DNA from: Pelotalea chapellei
GTDB lineage: Bacteria; Desulfobacterota; Desulfuromonadia; Geobacterales; Pseudopelobacteraceae
Length of the DNA: 64,000 nt
Reading direction: 5' to 3'
Assembly (NCBI RefSeq): GCF_018531195.1
Contig: NZ_JAHDYS010000018.1
Coordinates: forward strand, 1 to 64,000
Part shown: one piece after another, positions 35,410-43,678 of the stretch
Position numbering within the stretch: the first letter of the stretch is position 1
Layout: every line of letters begins with the position of its first letter
The notes under the pieces: generated by a model
Told to the model about the DNA's origin: nothing
The model's database searches: none
Seen by the model: only the letters and a program-made list of their open reading frames with translations
Program-made: the position numbers and the translations under genes

Positions 35410-36606
35410 ATGATACCTGCTGACAGCAAACCCATGTTCCGCTTTCTCGCCGTAATGACCGCCGCTTCCATGGTCGGCCTGCAAGGCTATACGATCCTGT
35501 TTAACAATTATGCGGTTGAGGTGATCGGCCTGAACGGAAACAAGGTCGGCATGATCCAGTCTATCCGCGAGGTGCCGGGATTCCTGGCGCTGTGTGCGGT
35601 TTTTCTGATGCTGTTCATCAAAGAGCACCGACTCTCGGCTCTTTCCATCGCCCTCTTGGGCATCGGCACCGGCATCACCGGCCTGTTTCCCTCGTACTTC
35701 GGTCTGGCCTGTACAACGCTGCTGATGAGCTTTGGCTTCCATTATTATGAGACCACCAATCAGTCCCTGACCCTGCAGTATTTCTCCACCGGCGTATCCC
35801 CCGTCGTGTTCGGCAAGTTGCGCAGCCTGGCAGCAGCCTCAAGTATCGCCTCGGGGATTCTGATCTGGCTGTTGGGCCTGATACTCGATTATCGGGGAAT
35901 TTTTCTGGTGGTGGGCTCTTTGGTTTTTGTTGCCGGCATCTGGGGATTACTGCAGGAGCCGACCCATGACAGTCTGACACCCCAGCGGCAGCAGATGTTT
36001 CTCAAGCGGAAATATTCGCTCTACTACATCCTGACTTTTCTGTCCGGTGCACGGCGGCAGATCTTCATGGTCTTCTCCATTTTCCTGCTGGTAAAGATTT
36101 TCCATTACTCGGTGCGGGAGATGACCCTGCTCTTCATCATAAACAACGCCATAGCATGGGTACTGAACCCGTTGATCGGCAAAGCAATCATCCGTTTTGG
36201 AGAACGCCGCGTCTCCTCCATCGAATATGTCGGAGTTGTCATAATCTTTGCCGTCTATGCCTTTACTGATTCTAAATTACTGGTGGCGGCCATGTACATC
36301 CTCGACAGCATCCTGTTCAATTTTTCCGTTGCCATCCGCACTTATTTTCAGAAGATCGGCGAACCTGGCGATATCGCCTCCTCCATGGCGGTCGGCTTCA
36401 CCATCAACCACATCGCAGCGGTGTTCCTGCCGGCCTTGGGAGGCTACTTCTGGATGATAGATTATCGCATTCCTTTTTTGACCGGAGCCGCCCTCGGCAT
36501 AGTATCGCTGATAGCGGCCCAGTTCATGCGCACCCACCATGAACCGCAGGAGAAGATTGATGATGTGTTGCCTCCATACACCGCCACTGAAACAGAGCAG
36601 GTCTAA
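35410..36606 (+). CDS. MFS transporter
   Basis: 398 aa with about twelve hydrophobic helices (e.g. LAVMTAASMVGLQGYTILFN, IASGILIWLLGLILDY, IFLVVGSLVFVAGIWGLLQE). It belongs to the MFS but is distinct from the preceding transporter: loop 2 lacks the classical D-R-x-G-R motif, and the first half resembles sugar/permease-like members of unknown substrate. GGAG sits 7 bases before ATG 35410, immediately after the repeat element. It is monocistronic, closed by a bidirectional hairpin. Confidence 0.8.
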   Translation: MIPADSKPMFRFLAVMTAASMVGLQGYTILFNNYAVEVIGLNGNKVGMIQSIREVPGFLALCAVFLMLFIKEHRLSALSIALLGIGTGITGLFPSYFGLACTTLLMSFGFHYYETTNQSLTLQYFSTGVSPVVFGKLRSLAAASSIASGILIWLLGLILDYRGIFLVVGSLVFVAGIWGLLQEPTHDSLTPQRQQMFLKRKYSLYYILTFLSGARRQIFMVFSIFLLVKIFHYSVREMTLLFIINNAIAWVLNPLIGKAIIRFGERRVSSIEYVGVVIIFAVYAFTDSKLLVAAMYILDSILFNFSVAIRTYFQKIGEPGDIASSMAVGFTINHIAAVFLPALGGYFWMIDYRIPFLTGAALGIVSLIAAQFMRTHHEPQEKIDDVLPPYTATETEQV

Positions 36607-36629
36607 CAAAAACACTTCGTGAAACATCA

Positions 36630-36667
36630 GTACAAGAAAAGCCCGCGCAAGCGGGCTTTTCTTGTAC
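36630..36667. terminator. Bidirectional terminator with 17-bp perfect stem
   Basis: GTACAAGAAAAGCCCGC, loop GCAA, then the exact complement. The A-rich/T-rich flanks of the stem serve both the MFS gene (plus) and the convergent Cache gene (minus). Confidence 0.92.
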
Positions 36668-36692
36668 ATCTGATCTTCATCTTTTTACTGCT

Positions 36693-37136
36693 TTATTTAT
36701 AGTAACCCACAGCACAGACCTGATCATCGGCCTTAGTAACGTATGAGTATTTCTGCACCGGCTCGGTTGTGCCGGGACGCGGCCACATGTAAGTCACTTC
36801 GCTTATGATGCCAGGCTTGGCTGTTGCATAGATTTCTTCACCCAGCGCCTTGCCGGCCTTATCCTTAAGCCCTTTCAGGCTCTTGCCCACCAGGCTCGGA
36901 TGGGCAGTAAAGTTTCCGTCAGGCCCACCGCAGAAGGGATACAGATCCCGATCCTTGAAACCATCCTCTCCTTTGGTAAATTTAGCCAGGGCGCTCGCTT
37001 TGTCGGCCTTAATGGCGGCAACCGCTTTCTGGAGCATGGCATTGGCCTCCTCGGCCGTACCGAAAGTACCGGCCAGAACCGGCGATGCCATGGACAGCAT
37101 GGACACTACAACAGCATTCATCAGCAGATGCTTCAT
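36693..37136 (-). CDS. Periplasmic single-Cache-domain protein
   Basis: 147 aa with a cleavable signal peptide (MKHLLMNAVVVSMLSMASPVLAG, about 1-22). The mature part (ANAMLQKAVAAIKADKASAL..DLYPFCGGPDGNFTAHPSLVGK..TYMWPRPGTTEPVQKYSYV..CAVGYY) follows the sCache_2 pattern: a helix, a D-L-Y-x-F region, a H-P-x-L-x-G-K motif and a closing W/Y-rich sheet, usually the sensory part of kinases or chemoreceptors. Here it is free-standing, so it may be a soluble ligand-binding partner. Two Cys could form a disulfide. ATG 37136 is preceded by GGAGGAG; the longer reading from 37151 is unsupported. Confidence 0.8.
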   Translation of the reverse strand: MKHLLMNAVVVSMLSMASPVLAGTFGTAEEANAMLQKAVAAIKADKASALAKFTKGEDGFKDRDLYPFCGGPDGNFTAHPSLVGKSLKGLKDKAGKALGEEIYATAKPGIISEVTYMWPRPGTTEPVQKYSYVTKADDQVCAVGYYK

Positions 37137-37377
37137 GGTGTTCTCCTCCATTGGGGAAATGTGGCCTGCACTCCCACAGGAAGTGTCACGGCCATTTATT
37201 TAAGGCAATACTAACATTACTTTATTTTTGTGCAATATTTAATTTACTGCTTTTATTGAATAATTATTTAATATATTTCCTATCGAGTTTTTATCCGGCC
37301 CTTTAACATCCAATCCGCATAACATGGTTATGTTAAATCACCACAGGCTGTACAGGGATTTCAACCTTTTTACCCGC

Positions 37378-37406
37378 TTGCCTTCCCTGCCAAAAGCGGG
37401 CACAAT
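37378..37406 (+). promoter_or_regulatory. Sigma-70-like promoter of cysS
   Basis: TTGCCT, 17-bp spacer, CACAAT. Both boxes have two mismatches to consensus. It would give a leader of about 21 nt before ATG 37434. The preceding 37150-37330 is very AT-rich with no gene. Confidence 0.5.
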
Positions 37407-37433
37407 GACACAATTTTCCGAAGGAGCAGATTC

Positions 37434-38909
37434 ATGGCTTTACGCGTTTACAATACTCTCAGCGGCGAAAAAGAGACTTTTGTTCCTTTGACACCCGGCA
37501 AAGCCGGCATGTATGTCTGCGGAGTCACGGTCTACGACTACTGCCACATCGGCCACGCCCGTGCCAACGTTGTCTTCGACATTATCTACCGCTATCTGGC
37601 CTATGCCGGCTATGACGTTACCTACGTGCGCAACTATACGGACATCGATGACAAGATCATCAACCGCGCCATCAAGGAAGGTGTCGATTATCGCACCATT
37701 GCCGACCGCTACATCGAGGCATTCGATGAAGACATGGCCCGTCTTGGCCTGGCAAAGCCGACCGTCGAGCCCAAGGCAACCGATCACATCGGAGGCATCA
37801 TCGGCATCATCGAGACGCTGATCGCCAAGGGACACGCTTACGAGTCGGAGGGCGATGTCTATTATGCAGTGGACACCTTTCCCGAATACCTCAAGCTCTC
37901 CAAGCGCAACCTTGAGGACATGCAGGCCGGGGCGCGGGTAGAAATTGGCGAGAAGAAGCGTAATCCCATGGACTTCGCTCTCTGGAAAGGCTCAAAACCG
38001 GGTGAACCCTGGTGGAATTCGCCCTGGGGCCAGGGACGGCCCGGCTGGCATATCGAATGTTCTGCCATGAGCATGGAGTTTCTGGGGAAAACATTTGATT
38101 TCCACGGCGGCGGAAAGGATCTCGTTTTCCCTCACCATGAAAACGAAATTGCCCAATCCGAGGGGGCCAATGGCTGCCAGTTCGTCCGTTACTGGCTGCA
38201 CAACGGTTTTGTCAACATCAACTCCGAAAAGATGAGTAAGTCCCTGGGCAACTTTTTCACCATCCGGGAGGTGCTGGACAAATTCGACCCCGAGACCCTG
38301 CGTTTTTTCATTCTTTCAGCTCATTACCGCTCACCGATCGATTTTTCCGATCAGAACCTGGATGATGCCCAGTCAGGTCTGGAGCGGATCTATTCCTGTC
38401 TGGCTGCCCTGGATGCCTTGCTGCTTAAAACCGAGCCCACGACTGCGCCGGACGACAGCCTGACCCCTGCTGCTGCGGACCTCCAGGAAAAAGCCGATCA
38501 GCTTGTTCCGCGTTTTGTGGAGGCCATGGACGATGACTTCAATAGCGCCCAGGCCTTGGGTGTTCTGTTTGAAACAGTACGCTCGACCAACCGCTTCCTG
38601 GCCGAAACAGGAGCACCCTCGCCCGCAGCACTGTCACTCGCAGCACGGATCCGCCAGCTGTTCTCAGAGTTGGGCAGCGTTCTGGGACTGTTCGGCAGCG
38701 GTCCCGCCGAGTGGCTTGCCGCTGTCCAGGCTGCCAAAACAGGGCAGATTGATATTCAGCCCGAGGATATTGAGCGTCTGATCGTGGAACGGGCAGAAGC
38801 ACGCAAAGCCAAGGATTTCAAACGCGGAGACGAGATCCGCGACCTGCTGCTGGAGAAGGGGATCCAGCTATTGGATTCGGCACAGGGAACGACCTGGAAG
38901 GCGAAATAA
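37434..38909 (+). CDS. cysS: Cysteinyl-tRNA synthetase
   Basis: 491 aa class I aminoacyl-tRNA synthetase that charges tRNA-Cys. It shows the [20 protein letters not shown] block (zinc-ligand Cys and HIGH signature), the second zinc region [10 protein letters not shown] and [21 protein letters not shown] (KMSKS), and the C-terminal helical anticodon-binding region ([20 protein letters not shown]). Length and motif order are as in E. coli CysS. GAAGGAG precedes the ATG. It stands alone, with its own promoter and a promoter for the next gene downstream. Confidence 0.97.
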   Translation: MALRVYNTLSGEKETFVPLTPGKAGMYVCGVTVYDYCHIGHARANVVFDIIYRYLAYAGYDVTYVRNYTDIDDKIINRAIKEGVDYRTIADRYIEAFDEDMARLGLAKPTVEPKATDHIGGIIGIIETLIAKGHAYESEGDVYYAVDTFPEYLKLSKRNLEDMQAGARVEIGEKKRNPMDFALWKGSKPGEPWWNSPWGQGRPGWHIECSAMSMEFLGKTFDFHGGGKDLVFPHHENEIAQSEGANGCQFVRYWLHNGFVNINSEKMSKSLGNFFTIREVLDKFDPETLRFFILSAHYRSPIDFSDQNLDDAQSGLERIYSCLAALDALLLKTEPTTAPDDSLTPAAADLQEKADQLVPRFVEAMDDDFNSAQALGVLFETVRSTNRFLAETGAPSPAALSLAARIRQLFSELGSVLGLFGSGPAEWLAAVQAAKTGQIDIQPEDIERLIVERAEARKAKDFKRGDEIRDLLLEKGIQLLDSAQGTTWKAK

Positions 38910-38935
38910 GAAAGCAGGGACCATGGCTGCCTATC

Positions 38936-38963
38936 TTGCCCCACCCTGGTTGTCTGGTATAGT
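38936..38963 (+). promoter_or_regulatory. Sigma-70-like promoter of the GAF kinase gene
   Basis: TTGCCC, 16-bp spacer, TATAGT, with a predicted start near 38970, about 29 bases before GTG 38999. Confidence 0.55.
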
Positions 38964-38998
38964 TAATCTCTACTAAAAAATATTACGGAGAATCCGCT

Positions 38999-40621
38999 GT
39001 GGACTGGGAATGCTGCTGGGACAGGGATAACATCGTAATGGGCGACTGCCCGAACATCCATGCCGGTGATGAGGATCTCCTGCAGTCGCGAAACCGGCGC
39101 ATTCTCGAGAAGTGCAGCGAATGCAACAGATTCAAGCGGGATCTGAGTCGATTTCGTGACAGCGGACATCCTTTGGCCCCCGTCTTTTCGCTCGTTCACA
39201 GCGAGTATCAACGCCAGAAAACCCAGATTGAATCTCTGGTCAGCTTCCTTGACAACAAAACCCTTGAGGTCCGCTTCCTCCATGAGCTCGGCTCAGTTTT
39301 GCAAAGTTCGGTCGATCTGGAGGAAGTGCTTTCCGTTGCTCTGACAGCCATCACGGCAGGCAAGGGATTCGGCATGAACCGCGCCTTCCTGCTGCTGATC
39401 AACCGGGATCTTGGCCTTCTGCATGGCTATCTTGCAATTGGACCGCGCAACTATGAAGAAGCGAACCAGGTCTGGAACGAAATTGCCGGCAACGACATGG
39501 ACCTGCAAACCCTGGCACAGAGTTTCCGCCTCAACAAGCTCAATTCCGAACGGGCAAAATTCCATGACATTCTTGCACGCCTGACAGTACCTCTCTCCGA
39601 AACCGGCCACATTCTGGTCAAAGCCTTGGACGGCAAGCACCCCGTACTGATCGAAAATGCCTTCAATCATCCGGAGGTGAATCCAGAACTGGCCCACCTG
39701 CTAGGGGTGGACCGCTTTCTGCTGATGCCGCTGATTTCCCGAAATCGCCGGGTCGGAATGATCATTGCCGACAACTGCATCACCCACCGATCCATCACTC
39801 AAGAGGATATGCGTTCTCTGGAAAACTTCGCTTTCCCGGTGGCATTTGCCATTGAGCGTGCTTCACTTTACGACCGCCTCCAACTTGAGCTCAACCGGGC
39901 TACCGAAGCGGGCAACAAGCTTAAGGAACAGCAGGAAGTAATCGTTAAAATGGAGAAAATGGCTTTGGTGGGCCGCATTACCTCCAGTATCGCCCATTCC
40001 ATCCGCAATCCACTCATGATTATAGGCGGCTTTGCTCGCTCGATCCTTAAAAACACGCCAACCAGTGATCCCAAACGGGATTTCATTGAGTCCATTGTTG
40101 GCGAGGCACGCCAACTTGAGGGCGTGCTGGACGAAATACTCAACTATACCGACATGCTGTATCCCACCAGGGACTTCTGGGACGTAAACCAGCTCGTGGA
40201 GTCCTCCATTCGAGACACCAGTGACCGCCTACGCGCCTGGGGATGTGAAAGCACATTCATCCCCGACACATCACTCCCGCCTGTATTCATTGATTACAAA
40301 CAGGTTTCCTACTGCCTAAGGACCATGATCATCAGCGACATTGACGGACACGAGGGGGGAAAGATCGACATCAGCACCTACCTAGATGGCGACAACGTCA
40401 TTGTGCACGCGGTCGACACAAGCGTGCGCCTCTCCCAGGAGGCTCTTGATGCAATGCTGGTCCCGTTCTCCACCACGTTGGAGCTGGGAAACGGGCTGGG
40501 ACTGGCCCTGTGCAAGACGATGCTGGAGAAACAAGGCATTCCCTTCAATGCGCAACTTTTGCCTGAGAAAGGCGTTGAATACATAATTACGCTGCCTACC
40601 CGAAAGGAGGAACAATCATGA
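38999..40621 (+). CDS. Cys-rich GAF histidine kinase with degenerate ATPase domain
   Basis: 540 aa soluble protein. The N-terminal 45 residues hold five Cys (5, 6, 17, 39, 42; ending EKCSECNRFKRDL) like metal or redox-binding caps on signalling proteins of this group. A GAF domain (about 85-290) and a HisKA helix with SSIAHSIRNPLMIIGG (His333) follow. The ATPase region keeps the G2 box GNGLGLALC, but the N-box asparagine is absent (QVSYCLRTMIISD) and the G1 box is altered (AVDTSVRLS). The start is GTG with ACGGAGA upstream. It overlaps the receiver gene by ATGA. It may be a weak kinase, a phosphatase or a docking histidine protein. Confidence 0.8.
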   Translation: MDWECCWDRDNIVMGDCPNIHAGDEDLLQSRNRRILEKCSECNRFKRDLSRFRDSGHPLAPVFSLVHSEYQRQKTQIESLVSFLDNKTLEVRFLHELGSVLQSSVDLEEVLSVALTAITAGKGFGMNRAFLLLINRDLGLLHGYLAIGPRNYEEANQVWNEIAGNDMDLQTLAQSFRLNKLNSERAKFHDILARLTVPLSETGHILVKALDGKHPVLIENAFNHPEVNPELAHLLGVDRFLLMPLISRNRRVGMIIADNCITHRSITQEDMRSLENFAFPVAFAIERASLYDRLQLELNRATEAGNKLKEQQEVIVKMEKMALVGRITSSIAHSIRNPLMIIGGFARSILKNTPTSDPKRDFIESIVGEARQLEGVLDEILNYTDMLYPTRDFWDVNQLVESSIRDTSDRLRAWGCESTFIPDTSLPPVFIDYKQVSYCLRTMIISDIDGHEGGKIDISTYLDGDNVIVHAVDTSVRLSQEALDAMLVPFSTTLELGNGLGLALCKTMLEKQGIPFNAQLLPEKGVEYIITLPTRKEEQS

Positions 40622-40992
40622 AGCGCATACTTGTTGTTGATGATGAAGCCAACATCCGCCTGCTATATGCAGAAGAGCTGGCGGAAGATGGCTACGATGT
40701 TGTTACTGCAGCAAACACTGCCGAGGCCGTGGAAAAACTCCAACAGGGGGAGTTTGATCTTGCCGTGCTTGATATCAAGCTGAAGAATGAAAGCGGGATC
40801 GATCTTTTGCAGAAACTGGTCAAGGAGCGTCATGACATGCCGGTGGTGTTGTGCTCGGCTTTCTCCTGCTACAAGGATGATTTTTCTGCCTGGCTGGCGG
40901 ATGGCTATATCGTTAAATCCGGCGACCTTACCGAACTGAAACAGGAAATAGCCCGCATACTTGCCAAGAAGGCCCAAAGAACAAAGGCTTAG
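40618..40992 (+). CDS. Stand-alone receiver-domain response regulator
   Basis: 124 aa single CheY-type domain: ILVVDDEANIR (acidic pocket), LAVLDIKL (phospho-acceptor Asp at about 52), VVLCSAFS (Ser in place of the usual Thr) and YIVKSGD (switch Lys). There is no output domain, so it acts by protein-protein contact or in a phosphorelay. Start and stop of the preceding kinase overlap (ATGA), making them a pair. A GGGGAC-type repeat hairpin follows. Confidence 0.92.
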   Translation: MKRILVVDDEANIRLLYAEELAEDGYDVVTAANTAEAVEKLQQGEFDLAVLDIKLKNESGIDLLQKLVKERHDMPVVLCSAFSCYKDDFSAWLADGYIVKSGDLTELKQEIARILAKKAQRTKA

Positions 40993-41002
40993 GCCGATAA
41001 AA

Positions 41003-41069
41003 ATCGGGGACCGGGAACCGGGGACTGGGAAAGTTCCGATCCCCCAGTCACAGGTCCCTGGTCCCTGAT
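41003..41069. repeat. GGGGACTGGG-type repeat hairpin
   Basis: The left arm atcggggaccgggaacc-ggggactggg (41003-41032) pairs with the right arm cccccagtcacaggtccctggtccctgat (41041-41069). The same unit occurs at 45870-45953 and as a fragment at 35222-35243. It separates the receiver gene from the nucleotidyltransferase gene and may act as a terminator, since an A/T-rich stretch follows. Confidence 0.7.
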
Positions 41070-41089
41070 CCTAAAAAAAAGGAGACTAC

Positions 41090-43594
41090 ATGAAAGCCGT
41101 CATCATGGCCGGCGGGTTCGGTACCCGCATCCAACCGCTCACCAGCAGCCTTCCAAAGCCGATGATTCCGCTGTTCAATCGCCCGATCATGCTGCATATC
41201 GTAGAACTGTTGAAGAAATACGATATTACAGACCTGGTGATGTTGCTTTACCATCAGCCGTTCGTTATCAAAAACTTTTTTCGTGATGGTGCGGATTTCG
41301 GGGTCAAGATTTCATACGTTACTCCGCTTCAGGACTTAGGCACCGCCGGTGCGGTGAAGGCGGCAGAGAAATACCTGGATGAACCCTTTCTTGTCATCAG
41401 CGGGGACCTGCTGACCGACTTCAACCTGAAGAAAGTCCTGGATTTTCACACTAACAATAAAGCCAAAGCCACCATCACACTGACTTCGGTAAAGGACCCG
41501 CTTCAGTTCGGAGTTGTTATTACTGATAAAGATAAGCGCATCACACAGTTTCTGGAAAAGCCGGGCTGGGGAGAGGTAATTTCCGATACCATCAATACCG
41601 GCATCTATGTCTTGGAACCGGAGATTCTCTCCTACATTCCAGAGGGTGAAAATTTTGATTTCTCCCAGGATCTCTTTCCCCTGATGCTGAAAAAGGAAGA
41701 TGCCCTGTTTGGCTGCCAGGCCAAGGGGTATTGGCGTGACGTCGGTAACACCGACTCCTACCGCGAGGCCTGCCATGACATCTTCAAAGGCAGAATTGCG
41801 CTGCAGGTTGATGAGGCGAAGCAGGATGTTACGGGTAAAAACCTGCGTTTTGGCGCCGTCGTAAAACTGGAAAATGCAGCGGGACTGGAAGGCACCGTCG
41901 TTATCGGAGACAACACCCAGGTGCTGGGAGATGTCCAGATCAAGGATTCGGTTATCGGCCGCAACTGTACCATTGAGCGGGGGGTGAAACTCAACCGCTG
42001 CATCATCTGGGACAACTCCTATGTTAAAAAAGGCACCAAAATCACCGACAGCGTCATCTGTGCGAATGTGCGCATCGGGCAGGGAGCGCTGCTGGAAGAG
42101 GGTGTAATCGTAGCGGATAATACCTCCATTGGTGATGAAGCGGTCATCAAAGCGGATGTCAAGATCTGGCCCAAAAAAGAGATTGAAGCCGGCGCAACCG
42201 TCACCTCAAACATGATCTGGGGTGAAAAATGGAAAAAAGCGCTTTTCGAAGGGGCAATCATCAAGGGGCTTTCAAATGTGGAGCTGACTCCTGAATTCGT
42301 AGCCAAACTTGGCTGCGCCTACGGCACCTCGCTACCCAAAGGCAGCTTTGTTCTCGCAGGGCGCGATTCCAATCCTTCTTCCCGCATGCTCAAACGCTGC
42401 TTCGTGGGTGGCCTGCTTTCTGCCGGCATCAACGTCCGGGACATGAAGATGACTTCCCTGCCGCTCCTGCGATACAAGCTCAAAACCTTCGGAGAGGTTG
42501 GGGGCGTGCATTTCCGCCAGGCCGAGGATGACCCCGCTGCCCTTGAGATAATCTTTCTGGATGGCGACGGCCTGGACTTCTCCAGCAACATGGGAAAAAA
42601 TGTCGAACGCACCTTCTTCAAGGAAAACTTCCGGCGCGCCCATCACACTGAACCGGGAGTGCTGGTTGATATCAATAATGTTGGCGAGTTCTATCGTGAA
42701 GGATTCCTGCGAGCTCTGGATCGCGAGTTACTGAAAAAATCAGGGTACACGGTGGTGGTTGATTTCAGCTTTTCGCCTGCCAGCCAGACCCTGCCCCAGC
42801 TTCTCAATGAACTCGGTTTCACTGTGATTGCATTGAATGCCTATGTGGATGAAGGACGGGGTGTCCCGGGCAAAGAGAAGGATGTTGCTCTCAGCCAGCT
42901 GGCCAAGATTGTCACATCTCTGGGTGCGCAGGCCGGTTTCTGGCTCAATCCTTCCGCTGAAGCGATCACACTGGTAGATGAAACCGGCACCATTTACAGT
43001 GGAGTGGAACTGCTCTCCCTGATGTCGGCTCTGCTGATGAAAGCCGGCCGCAAGGGAACCATTGCCGTGCCGGTGCAGGCTCCTTCCATCATTGAGCAGA
43101 TGGCCGCTCAGAACCGTTTTCAGGTCAATCGCACCAAGAATACGGATCGCGCCATGCTGGAAGCAGCCTCATCATCCGAAATGGCCTTGGTCGGAACCAT
43201 TGACGGACGATTCGCATTTCCCCGCTTTCAGGCTGCGTTTGATGGCATGTTCGCCATAGCCAGACTGATGGAACTGGTGGCAGCTGCGGATATTCCGCTC
43301 TCCAAAGGATTGGCTTCTGTGCCTGTACGAGCTTATCACCAGAAGTGTATCCCCTGTGCCTGGGAAATGAAGGGGGGGCTGATGAGGAAGATGAGTGAAG
43401 ACAGCCTGGAGAGAGAAGCCAGTTTTATTGATGGCATCAAGGTGCACTTCGGTGAAGAATGGGCGCTGGTGCTGCCGGACCAGTATCTCCCCTGTGTCCA
43501 CATAGTGGCTGAAGCCAGGGATCAGAAGAGTGCTCAACGTCTGATGACCGAATATCAGAAAAAAGTTGAAGGATGGAAGAAGGAACTTACGTAG
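41090..43594 (+). CDS. Sugar-phosphate nucleotidyltransferase fused to inactive phosphomannomutase-like domain
   Basis: 834 aa. Residues 1-235 are a nucleotidyltransferase (KAVIMAGGFGTRIQPLTSSL with PKP, SGDLLTD metal site, GYWRDVGNTDSY); 245-370 are hexapeptide repeats forming a left-handed beta helix; 378-830 resemble phosphomannomutase (VLAGRDSNPSSRMLKRCFVG). In that domain the catalytic T-A-S-H-N-P loop is replaced by GGVHFRQAEDDPAAL, and the D-x-D-x-D-R metal loop by FWLNPSAEAITLVDE, so mutase activity is unlikely. The family is usually labelled mannose-1-phosphate guanylyltransferase/phosphomannomutase. Here it probably makes a nucleotide sugar (GDP-mannose or similar), with the second domain structural or regulatory. 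It lies beside GH57 and GalT-like genes. Confidence 0.85.
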   Translation: MKAVIMAGGFGTRIQPLTSSLPKPMIPLFNRPIMLHIVELLKKYDITDLVMLLYHQPFVIKNFFRDGADFGVKISYVTPLQDLGTAGAVKAAEKYLDEPFLVISGDLLTDFNLKKVLDFHTNNKAKATITLTSVKDPLQFGVVITDKDKRITQFLEKPGWGEVISDTINTGIYVLEPEILSYIPEGENFDFSQDLFPLMLKKEDALFGCQAKGYWRDVGNTDSYREACHDIFKGRIALQVDEAKQDVTGKNLRFGAVVKLENAAGLEGTVVIGDNTQVLGDVQIKDSVIGRNCTIERGVKLNRCIIWDNSYVKKGTKITDSVICANVRIGQGALLEEGVIVADNTSIGDEAVIKADVKIWPKKEIEAGATVTSNMIWGEKWKKALFEGAIIKGLSNVELTPEFVAKLGCAYGTSLPKGSFVLAGRDSNPSSRMLKRCFVGGLLSAGINVRDMKMTSLPLLRYKLKTFGEVGGVHFRQAEDDPAALEIIFLDGDGLDFSSNMGKNVERTFFKENFRRAHHTEPGVLVDINNVGEFYREGFLRALDRELLKKSGYTVVVDFSFSPASQTLPQLLNELGFTVIALNAYVDEGRGVPGKEKDVALSQLAKIVTSLGAQAGFWLNPSAEAITLVDETGTIYSGVELLSLMSALLMKAGRKGTIAVPVQAPSIIEQMAAQNRFQVNRTKNTDRAMLEAASSSEMALVGTIDGRFAFPRFQAAFDGMFAIARLMELVAAADIPLSKGLASVPVRAYHQKCIPCAWEMKGGLMRKMSEDSLEREASFIDGIKVHFGEEWALVLPDQYLPCVHIVAEARDQKSAQRLMTEYQKKVEGWKKELT

Positions 43595-43602
43595 AGCAGA
43601 TC

Positions 43603-43658
43603 GAGGCTAAGGTTAAGGTTAAGGACAACCTCAACCTTAACCTCAACCTCAACCTCAG
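43603..43658. repeat. GGTTAAGG-type repeat hairpin, second copy
   Basis: gaggctaaggttaaggttaagg, a short loop, then cctcaaccttaacctcaacctcaacctcag: the same heptamer-like unit and inverted arrangement as 5955-6021, here between two same-strand genes. Confidence 0.75.
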
Positions 43659-43678
43659 ATTTCAAACAGGAAGTAACA

